Of a stretch of 64,000 nt of DNA, positions 49,424 through 58,333 are shown one piece after another. This DNA comes from Styela clava (taxonomy: Eukaryota; Chordata; Ascidiacea; Stolidobranchia; Styelidae). The first letter of the stretch is position 1. Every line of letters begins with the position of its first letter. The stretch spans positions 19,389,426 through 19,453,425 of the forward strand of contig NC_135263.1 in the NCBI RefSeq assembly GCF_964204865.1. Reading direction: 5' to 3'. Below the pieces are notes generated by a model. It searched no databases. It worked only from the letters and a program-made list of their open reading frames with translations, and was not told the DNA's origin. The position numbers and the translations under genes were made by a program.

Positions 49424-49837
49424 CAGTGGCGGCGCGTGGTCATTTTGACAACTGGGGCAAGCTACTGCGGGACCAAGTCACCCCCATCTACGGGGACAGG
49501 ATGAGCGCTGTAAGTTCTCCCATCATTTTATGAGTATAAAAACCATTCCATCGGTAACAACCAATCGGCAAAAGCGACAATTTTTAACGATAAGAAAGTG
49601 TCTTTAAAACCGGTCCAAGTCAAGGGATTAATAAATATAGACATAGTTTATTTTGAAACCTCTTTCAAAAGGAAAGGCAATATTTACCCAGATAAACACA
49701 ATGACATATTAACAGAAACTTCGGGAAAGCAGACAAAACCTAAAATAAGGTTCAAAACGTTACTATGAAGAAAGGAAAGTTAATGCAAAGATAAGGACAT
49801 GCGTCGCTCACTCATAGATATATATGCTGCTAGACTT

Positions 49838-51924
49838 CTACTGCTTGAACATATATGCAACACGCCGCGTTTTTTTGGAAGCAAAATGCTCAATAACGCG
49901 CTGATTAAAGTCATGCATACCAGAAATAACGTCTCTGTGAATGGATAAAACAGCCAAGGAATTTAATCTATCTTGCTTCATTGTGTTTCTGAGATACGTT
50001 TTAATACGCTTCAGCGTGCTGAATGTTCGCTCTGCGTCGGCGGAAGAAATAGGCGTCGTCAAAATGATGTCCAGAAATTTTGCAGACGCCGCAAAGGTAG
50101 TTACTAGAGTGTTATCTATGAGGAACCCATAGAGCGCGCAAGTTGATGTGATGTTAAAAAAAGTTTGATTGGTGTATATACATCGCAATTCATTTTCCAA
50201 TTTACCCACGTTTATCATGGGGTAAAATTTGGAGACAGTAGCCAACAAATGGATGAGAAATTGACGTGCAAATTTTGAAAAATTTTTAGGGGTTCATCAA
50301 AGAGAACGCGGCAAGGTTTCAGTGCGCAGACGATCGCCTATTTGATTCACCAGAATGTCACAGCATTCCTTTGCAGACAAAATCAAACGCTGCGTTGTTT
50401 GCCCGCGGCGTAAAGAAGCACTCCATGTGTCGTCGTATTTTATTGTTTCCCGGATACGAGATACAGCATCACAGAAGTCTGAAATACACGACTGCGCAGA
50501 CGCTCCATCCATTAGCCTTGACTGCAATGCGCCGTAAAATACATCCACGTGATAGAATATTGTGGAGAAAAAAGCGAGAAAAAATGAAAACTCACCATCT
50601 TCTAGCAGACGCTTTAGACCTGCCGCCTCCCTCACAGAGCGTTCGTCCCAAACCGGATAGCTCTGAATGCCATTGAAACACTCAATGAGCTCAGACCTAA
50701 TTTCGGACACGCCCTGCACCACGCGTGATTGGAAGTTCCAACGTGTTGGTGCACAATCTGGGAGATGGCAGCTACATATCTGGCGAAGGAGGTCAGAGCG
50801 CTTCGGCGAAACGGAAAAATATGAAGAAAACCCCGAAACATTTGCAAAAAATATACGGACGAGAGGGGTATCAAGACACATATTTTTAATAACGAGGTTA
50901 AATTGGTGTGCATAACAATGTAAAAAATGCGCATGAGGAAAATCTTCTTTTATATAAACTTGAACACCATGTTTCGACCCACTCATGACTGCCGCGCCGT
51001 CATAAGTTTGAGCTATCAATTTTGACTTCGCGTTGTAAGGCTGTAACACTTCTTTCAGTACAGCCGATATCCCGCAAGCCGTGCGATCAACGATTGGTAC
51101 AAAGCTGTGAAATCTCTCGGTAGGTTTACCATCTTTCACAAACCGAAAAATCACAGCCAGTTGGGAAACGCACGTGATGTCAGTTGTCTCGTCAGACTGA
51201 ATCGAAAGGAACTGGCAATTCTCAATTTCCAGAGCCAAATTTTGTAAATAAATTTTATACATTGAGTCGAGCAAATCATTTTGGATATCCTTAGATGTCC
51301 CTTTCGAAACAGTTGCGGCATCAAGATGATCTCTCAATACTGTATCTAGGGATGCTGTGTATTCCACCATATCCAAAAATACCCCTCTATTAGAAGAGGC
51401 AGCCCGTTCATCGTGCCCACGGAGGGACAGCTCGTGACAACCAATGAACTTCAAAACATCTATCAATCGACCGAGAACATGGCGGTTTTTTTCGACGTTT
51501 TGGTTGTGCCGACGAATAGAAACCGCGCGTCCTTCATCCAACTGTGCTGCAATATTAACATTTCCGAATGTTCGGTATTTTACTGCATTGTCCAGATGCT
51601 CCATAGAAGATTGATGATCCCTGGCACGCTCGGAAAGATGTTTAAGATCTCTAAAACCAAATTTACACCAACGTGAGTCACGGGCGGTAGCAAAAAGTAG
51701 GCAATAAAAACAAAAAAGTGCATTTTTGTCCTCGCTGTAACACAACCATTCGTGTTTTTTATACCAAGTTTCTGCGCAGAATGTACGCCGACGCTTTCCT
51801 CCGTCATGGGATTGTTCCAGTGAACAATTTTTGGTTGATAAGGCCCAAGACGTTGTACCTCTAATTTTTGTTCCAGCGACAGCTGCGAAAACGGAGTGCG
51901 AAGTAGTGCATCAACCTTATTCAT
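49838..51924 (-). pseudogene. ZMYM1-like hAT transposase, broken
   Basis: About 690 codons from ATG at 51924 (MNKVDALLRTPF) to the stop at 49838. Frame changes once near 51793-51798, just before RRRTFCAETWYKKHEWLCYS, which opens the TTF-type zinc-finger region (FCFYCLLF). The DUF4371-like core follows: FLSIQSDETTDITCVSQLAV (first acidic residue of the hAT triad), YDGAAVMSG and HCYAHQFNLVIKN. Two adjacent in-frame TGA codons at 50294-50299 then interrupt the gene. The frame resumes to the C-terminal dimerisation region, TTPISSADAERTFSTLKRIK with YLRNTMKQDRLNSL. Conserved blocks are otherwise intact, so inactivation looks recent. Confidence 0.9.
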
Positions 51925-52557
51925 TATGAGGTCTAAGGCTAAGAAATGCGAAGCCGGAAAGAAGTGAGGAGCTCAAAAGGAATGTGGAAAATCGAAAGCA
52001 AATGGACTAAAGGTCTAACTGATTCAAATAGCGAAACAAGCGACAAAAACGAAGGCGAGGAAACTATCAACTCTTTAAGCAACCAACGAACGAGAAGGAA
52101 TGCGTGAATATGTCAACACGTTGTTGTAAGAAACGTCGGCATTGTGTCGTCATAATTTCGGGGCTAGCCCCGATGATTTAGTAAAAGAAACAGAAAACAA
52201 ACGAGACAAACGCGGCGAGTGGAAGATAAAAGAGAGAATACGATATACAATGAGCAACCGGGGCAAAATCGGCGTCGCCCCGTCGACGTTCGGCGAAGGC
52301 TTTGCGAGCGAAAAATGAACCATGTCGGGAGAATATGGCTAGTGTAGACAGTCTGTGCAACCGATATTGAGGTATTTTTCGAATATTTTTTATTATACCG
52401 AAAAAACGGTGATGCCAGTAAATCTTTAATACAAAAAGATCAGTAACATCTGCAATAAAAACAGCAGTACCCGCTCAAATGACAGCTGGGGGATGGATAC
52501 TCTTAGTATCTGCTCCATCGCGTGCCTCTTACAGTCTTACCAGTTTACATGAGTAGC

Positions 52558-52617
52558 AATTGGTATCTTAGCTCAGTCGGAGACATAGCGTTTCGTACTG
52601 CGGTTGGCGTGACGAAA
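52558..52617 (+). other. tRNA-like stretch (A box only)
   Basis: ggtatcttagctcagtcgga contains a clean tRNA A box (tagctcagtcgg). A B box (ggttcgaatcc type) is not present at the expected distance; ggttggcgtgacg is the nearest. I read it as a tRNA-derived remnant, not a functional tRNA. Confidence 0.3.
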
Positions 52618-52756
52618 TGTTTTTAAATATATATTCTACAATAAGATTATTTGATTGCATATTACTGAAAGTTACGCCTTATATGTTTTTTCCCATTACA
52701 CTATTCCTTTACTAATATTCGATAATATGACGCTCATATGACAGTTTTTCAAGTGT

Positions 52757-54187
52757 GTAGATAGGTATAATCTTTTCCACGCAGTTCAGATGGGAATGCG
52801 CGAATATATCTAAGAATCGCTAATATTGGTTTGCAATGCGATGAAATCCCATATTGGCATTTCTGCTTCTCGCAATTGCTGCGTATATTTAATTAACGGA
52901 GAAGTTCTGTGGCGTGGTTATTAAATGAAGAAAACATGGGAGTATTTTTTCTACTTCTATACTACTTTCAAACCTTGACATTTTGTGAAAACTTTTTTCC
53001 ATTCAACCTATTTTTGAAACATCCCTAACAACCACAATTGATTCTGTCATTAAACTTCCGAAACAAACACATAAAATCATCAACAGATGCATATCACCAA
53101 GTCCTAAGTAGATGTTGCTGAATTGATCTTTATTTTACCATTTTACATGTAATGCTTTTTGGTAAACCTGTAATCTATCGTAAATATATCACATTTGACT
53201 ATGTTGTAGTGTAACTTATTTGGCCTCACTTTTTTATATTTGTAGTTAGATCTCTGTCAAACAAAGTCACATACAAAATATTGGTTGTAAGTTGCAAAAC
53301 ATGATCATGTTGTTGGAATAACTTGGCATTTTACCACCCGTATATCATTCATTGTCGAGAATATTAATGAAATCATAAAATCTAAACCCGTTTTCGTGAA
53401 TTTTTTGTTGTAGCTGAATTCGAGGGACAGATGTATTGAGATGTATTTTTATAGAAGAGAAGAAGCAAAAGTGCTGAGGGTCTTCGGTACTTTGAAAAGC
53501 ATTGGCATGGAACATGAATTACATTCTTTCCCATATACTATAAAATGTAGCAATTTTATCATTTGTGTTCTCGTGATAGCATTATCTTTCACTGCATCGT
53601 CGTGATCATCCCGCTGCATAACAATCCTTGCTAACAAATAATTGACTGTTCTCCATCGGGTGTATATTTGCGCACAAACTGTGCGCAATCCACTTGAACT
53701 ACTGCCGACTGCATTAGCAGGCTTGTATTGTTAATTGTAACATTAGCGGGTATTTTGAAATAGTACTCCTTATTTTACGCGTATGCTTCAACAGTGTTTC
53801 CCTATCTACGAGTCGCGACCCAAAGCTGGGTCGCCTGAAAATATTTTATGTACGATTTTTTTCAACAAATACCTAAAAGTTATTGATTTTATTTCTTAGT
53901 GAATTTGGTGCTTCCCTAAGTATGTGCACCAAGATGGCGCACAGCCTGAACATAGTACGTGTACCAGGTTAAGATTCAGGTTGTGCGCCATTAGGATGCA
54001 CAGATTTGACGAAAAACACTAATATAAATATCAAGCCGTAAAAAAATTGCTCAAGGCTGCAAGCTCCACACCCATGTAGAAATGACGGGCAATGACCCCA
54101 AGATGAATGAATAATCACAAATAAAAAAAGCTTTATGTCTAAAAACAAAATTGGGCCCAAAAAGGCCCCTTATCTGCCGGACTACAA
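52757..54187 (-). repeat. Right arm of the long inverted repeat
   Basis: About 1431 bp, the inverse of 47928-49423. It contains the corresponding small hairpin at 53909-54002 (ggtgcttccctaagtatgtg, accaagatggcgcacagcc). Differences from the left arm are scattered substitutions, small indels and the missing 140-bp block. Confidence 0.85.
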
Positions 54188-54895
54188 CAGAAAGAAAGCA
54201 ATTTCCTCTCACACGTGTAGTGAGTGAACGGAGTCTCATAAGACAAATTTGGATGGTAACACAATACTCGTGCCCGATAGAACAGCAAAAACAGTATACC
54301 GTATAAACATAACAAAATATACCGGTATGCACAGTATAAACATGATCACTATGGCCCGTGACAGTATCAAGCTCTATTTCTCACGTGTCGCTGAATTCAT
54401 TACTTCATTATCCCATTAAGTTTCTAAAACTAAAACACACTCAGGGCATGATATTGTAGCTAACACAAATATACCTGTAGTGATAGGGGTTCAATGATAT
54501 ATTTGCAGAAAGTTCACCGTACCACCTTTCGAATAAGACAGCTACACTCTACCATGAACTAGAATGATATAAGTCCAAACGATATGTTGTCAATTGAGTT
54601 TGAGTGTTGTTTTGATTTCCAAAAGAATATGCGTTTGGCTTCCCTGAATTGAAAATTGGACTGCTCCTATTATGGAAGATATTTCTTCGGAATAAATTGC
54701 AAATAGGACTGCGCGCTAACCTGCCATTGTGTGTGTGAGCGTGCACGATGCACAATAACGTGATTGTGCTTTGCTAAACCACAACCTTTCTGGCAATGGA
54801 AAGTTGCGAACGTCTCACTTTCGACCAGGGTTACCATGAAATGATGAAGTATGCAAAAAAATCAAACAGTAAAGCTCAGTTTCAAATCAAAATAT

Positions 54896-54901
54896 TTTAT
54901 T
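54896..54901 (-). terminator. Candidate poly(A) signal for the 7TM gene
   Basis: tttatt on the plus strand is AATAAA on the minus strand, about 170 nt past the stop codon. Confidence 0.35.
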
Positions 54902-55072
54902 TAAAATATATTACACATATATTATACAGAGTAAATTGAACATCTTCATTAGTGAATAAACATTTTATCTGCTTTTAGGGTTTAGGAGTAGGGAAAATTC
55001 GATGACATAGGGTAAGCCCAAATCAAATTTTTTTTTGCAAGTTTATGCCAAAACGAAAGTTTAGCTGAAAAT

Positions 55073-56023
55073 TTAAACGACTTCTGCTGCGGTTTTACAT
55101 TTAGTCGCATTGCTTGAACTTGAATCGCTTTCTTGTTGCCTTTTGCCACAAGGCCCACAACGTTTGCAAACAACAAAACATGGCATCATTCTCGCCTGCC
55201 AGTCTTCGAAGCAAAAAAGCAGACACCACAAGTTAAAAGCTATATTAACATTGTAAACCACCGCTATGTCAGATATAGATAACACGATTAATGCGACAAT
55301 GTCACTTAAAATTGTTATAGGAGTAATTATCATCGATCTTTTTAATAACTTGATGGAATTCTGTTGTAAACTTTTACAGTTAAAAGATTTTTCCAACGTT
55401 TTTTTGTGACGTAGTAACGGAATTATAAATAATGCAAGTGTGGAAATTTGAGTTTCAATTTGGTAAAAAAAGAAAGGAATCGTAATCCACTTTGGAAGAC
55501 AAGTCATTCTTAACACATTATTCCGAATGCCATAATATCCAATAACAATACTCAGAAACAAATTGTAGAATAACATGAAAAATCCTTGAAACCGACTGAA
55601 ATTATGCAACGGTTTTGATGAAAGATGCCTCAAAGATGGTTCGCTGTGAAACATTGTCTGCTGTAGCCACAATATTAGGTACTCCAAAGTAAAGGCCCAC
55701 TGTGATAGAAGCGCGTCAGCTATATAAGTGACGCTATTGATATTTCGATGAAACATAAACACCGCGACCATTTTACATAAGGCAACTAGGCCAGTGAAAA
55801 CAAGTGTCAAATTCATTGCAGATCGAAGGTTTGACGCCAACAAAAGGTCTGTACATTTTCCAAGACGAAGCCTGAACAATCTGTTTGAAATTATGACGTA
55901 AATTTGACATAACGTTATGTAAAGCATAATAATTGCAACTACCACGTTTATGTACATAGCTTTGTCAAGTATATCCTGCAAGGATTCAATGAATTCGTGA
56001 GAATTATTTTTCGAACAGTTCAT
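55073..56023 (-). CDS. Orphan seven-transmembrane protein (GPCR-like), single exon
   Basis: 316 residues from ATG at 56023. Seven hydrophobic segments can be read: about 24-44 (NVVVAIIMLYITLCQIYVII), 69-91 (AMNLTLVFTGLVALCKMVAV), 100-124 (YIADALLSQWAFTLEYLILW), 144-164 (FFMLFYNLFLSIVIGYYGI), 179-203 (TIPFFFYQIETQISTLALFI), 233-254 (MIITPITILSDIVALIVLSI) and 258-274 (VYNVNIAFNLWCLLF). The N-terminus has an NNSH sequon candidate. The C-tail is Cys-rich (VCKRCGPCGK) then Ser-rich. I see no DRY or NPxxY motif, so class-A membership is not supported; the family is unknown to me. The intronless 7TM architecture fits lineage-specific receptors of invertebrate chordates. It stands alone between transposon clusters. 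Confidence 0.75.
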   Translation of the reverse strand: MNCSKNNSHEFIESLQDILDKAMYINVVVAIIMLYITLCQIYVIISNRLFRLRLGKCTDLLLASNLRSAMNLTLVFTGLVALCKMVAVFMFHRNINSVTYIADALLSQWAFTLEYLILWLQQTMFHSEPSLRHLSSKPLHNFSRFQGFFMLFYNLFLSIVIGYYGIRNNVLRMTCLPKWITIPFFFYQIETQISTLALFIIPLLRHKKTLEKSFNCKSLQQNSIKLLKRSMIITPITILSDIVALIVLSISDIAVVYNVNIAFNLWCLLFCFEDWQARMMPCFVVCKRCGPCGKRQQESDSSSSNATKCKTAAEVV

Positions 56024-56544
56024 ATTTGATGAAGTTTTGATTCCGTCTTTAATTTTGGAATAAAATCTTGATTCCAGCAGAGATGCACGAGTTTTATGCT
56101 AGTTAATGTAAAAATCTGTCAAAATAAATCGAATAAATATCAAATTTTGATTCATTCAAGACGGTCTTTCACCTAAAGCCCTGTCCGATAAACTATTATG
56201 AAACATTTAATAAAAACCATGAAAATGAAAACAGGAATGGCCAGTTCTTGCCTCTCTACACTCTACGTACTGTACGATCTCAATTAACATAACTATTATA
56301 TTTCAATGTATATTTCAACTTTCCCAATTAGTCAAATTCATAATTACTTAACCTAAACGACCTTTTCAAATACCTTCCTTCTTCTCTCCACCAATAGAAT
56401 TCGTGCATTGAACATCAACTAACTCAGATTTTGTGGATTGCTAAACAAAAAATTATCTTTCATTCTATGTGAATGTGTTTTCATATTTACTAAAATTTGC
56501 AAGTATGAACAAATCACTGCTCATTTCAATTGCATGAACTAATA

Positions 56545-56771
56545 CAGAGGTCACCGAACCTTTTTGACCGCGGGCTAGGTATGACTCAAACTGTGTTGAA
56601 ACGGTCCGGACAAATATTTTTGTCAATGCAATACAATAAATTCCCAAAATTCATTCAACAATATAAATTCTACATTTCTGAAGTTTTGAATATTAAATTA
56701 TATATCGCAAAATATATTATAGATCAAGAACATAATGGCAAAAAGTATATATATACAAGATTTCTAGAGTC
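56545..56771. mobile_element. Left end of a hAT-type element
   Basis: cagaggtcaccgaacctttt followed by gaccgcgggctaggta has the CAGAGGTC start of the element at 22012. No right end was found before the next element begins at 56772. Confidence 0.5.
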
Positions 56772-57140
56772 CAGTGGTTCTCAAACTTTTTCAGTTCGCG
56801 GACCGGTAAAATTTAGAAACAAATTTCGCGGACCGGCGGGCTTTCAAAATTAACCAAAAATGTCATTAACACAAAACATAATCAAAAGAATGCAATTACG
56901 ACTAAATTAGGCGATGCAAAAGAAGATAATCCAATTTAATGAGAGACTGTCTTTTGGTGTTGTGTTGTCTCTGTTTATAAATATTATCTTGTCTTATAAA
57001 TTCCCCTGTATAAACAGTTTTGTATACTCCTCCCTTACCGCTTTCACCACACCAACCGACCCATCGCCCAACTGTCTATTCAAGAGACCATATTATACAT
57101 ATTTGATCTAATGTTTTTTGTTTTTTATTTGTCAAAAGAG

Positions 57141-57618
57141 TTACATGCCGCACATTTGTGTTTTAGGCCAGTAGGTCTTGTGCATGCACCCTGTGTTATT
57201 TAATAATAATTGTTCATTTATTAATGTATCACAATTACGATACGAATAAACATACATACATATTACACGTGTTAAACGCGGTTTTAATGTTTCTGCAAGG
57301 AGAAGTAAAGCGTTGACTTCCACGTCGTTTGAAATAATTTGGGCGCAGACTAGGCACACGGGAAGCGGAGCTGTTCCGCTGTTGGGAGCGTTAATGAAAC
57401 CTAGCTCCAAATATTCTTATCATACTGCCTAATAAACTCTCCTTTTCGTTTTTGCTCGTTTCTGCGTAATCTATATCAACATTGCTGCAGGGTCGTTTCG
57501 AGGCATGTTGTAAAGTTGAAGTAGCAGTCTCTTCCTCCGTCAACACCACTTTTTTTCTTTTGTTTTTGAAAGAACTGGATTTAACTTTGCTGTTTGTTGG
57601 CCTCCCTTTTACAATCAA
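57141..57618 (-). pseudogene. hAT (ZBED-type) transposase fragment
   Basis: Two overlapping minus-strand frames. The first ends in NEKESLLGSMIRIFGARFH. The second begins ELGFINAPNSGTAPLPVCLV and includes VCAQIISNDVEVNALLLL. The F-hydrophobic-C-x2-C pattern matches the BED-finger start of hAT transposases, followed by collapse of the frame. The catalytic core and dimerisation domain are absent. Confidence 0.7.
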
Positions 57619-57713
57619 ACCTCGCTAAATTATAGGCCTACTGTCAAATTACGGAACGTGCGAACTTCTCAATCAGGTACCTTATTATGTGCGTGCTATC
57701 ATTGATGACTTAA

Positions 57714-58027
57714 CAGGGGTGGGCAATTACTTTTCTGATTGGGCCGGTTACAGACATTAGACTTGGTTACTGGGCCGGAGGCTCAGAACTCGATATGAAA
57801 AACTAGAATAAAAACAGTTTATTTACAAAAGTTAGGTTAAAGTTTTTATAATAATAAAAAGCACAATGTAACAATCAAGGTAAATATTACGTTATTATTA
57901 TCGATATTTTCAACGAATATTTATATCCATAAAAACTATAGTCGTAATTTTAGCAGACGCAAAGGGGTCGGATTAAACTCTTCGGTGGGCCGGATCCGGC
58001 CCGCGGGCCGTAATTTGCCCACCCCCA
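57714..58027. mobile_element. hAT-type MITE nested in the 56772 element
   Basis: It begins caggggtgggcaattacttt and ends with the inverse gtaatttgcccacccc, with gggccgg and gcccgcgggccg blocks inside. acttaa lies at both borders, consistent with a shifted target duplication. Confidence 0.8.
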
Positions 58028-58333
58028 ACTTAACAGGTAGGATGATCAAACTCCTCCGTCATGACGTTAGCCGCCGTTATGAGGTCATAGACTTAACGAA
58101 CATCCAGCCGTTCAGGCATTGAACTGGGCGGAAGACTTTTCACCAAAATTGGTGGTTAGACGAATACCGGTACTACCGTATATATTTACGGTACTACGGA
58201 ATCAATGAGGAAAAAATCACAAAATCAATGGGCATGCCCTCAACACTTCGTATTTTTCAATTTGCTCATAATATTGAAATATATTTGGCGGACCGGCAGC
58301 AAGGTTGCCGCGGACCGGCGGTTGAGAACCACT

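Larger units (their letters stand above)
49424..52756 (-). mobile_element. hAT element, one terminus visible
   Basis: Starts cagtggcggcgcgtggtcat exactly where the left arm homology ends, the expected form of a hAT terminus. The inverse ccacgcgccgccactg was not found before the right arm begins at 52757, so the other end is lost or heavily changed. It carries the minus-strand transposase pseudogene at 49838-51924. A tRNA-like stretch lies at 52558-52617. Confidence 0.7.
47928..54187. mobile_element. Long inverted-repeat element with nested hAT
   Basis: The left arm 47928-49423 and the right arm 54187-52757 are near-identical inverted copies. The outer ends are gtagtccggcagataagggg and its inverse. 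Shared landmarks include ctacatgggtgtggagtttg, acgcgtaaaataaagagtac, atgcaatgcgat regions and the inner edge ttttccacgc with cccatctgaac. The left arm has about 140 bp (48633-48776) that the right arm lacks. Between the arms, 49424-52756, is a broken hAT transposase gene. No target duplication was seen outside the arms. It could be a large terminal-inverted-repeat transposon or a segmental inverted duplication. Confidence 0.85.
56772..58333 (-). mobile_element. hAT element with degraded transposase and a nested insert
   Basis: It begins cagtggttctcaaacttttt and ends with the inverse ccggcggttgagaaccact. ctaga occurs at both borders, a partial target duplication. The gcggaccgg motif is repeated near both ends. 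On the minus strand, 57618-57141 encodes transposase-like fragments in two frames: one Lys- and Ser-rich, and one reading LELGFINAPNSGTAPLPVCL followed by VCAQIIS, the zinc-finger start of ZBED-type hAT transposases. A second hAT MITE is nested at 57714. Confidence 0.75.

Noticed and set aside
50355..50934. Plus- and minus-strand frames within the hAT transposase
   Set aside because: They lie antisense to or out of frame with the transposase and contain no motif.
52558..52617. Functional tRNA gene
   Set aside because: Only the A box is convincing; the B box and a foldable acceptor stem are missing.
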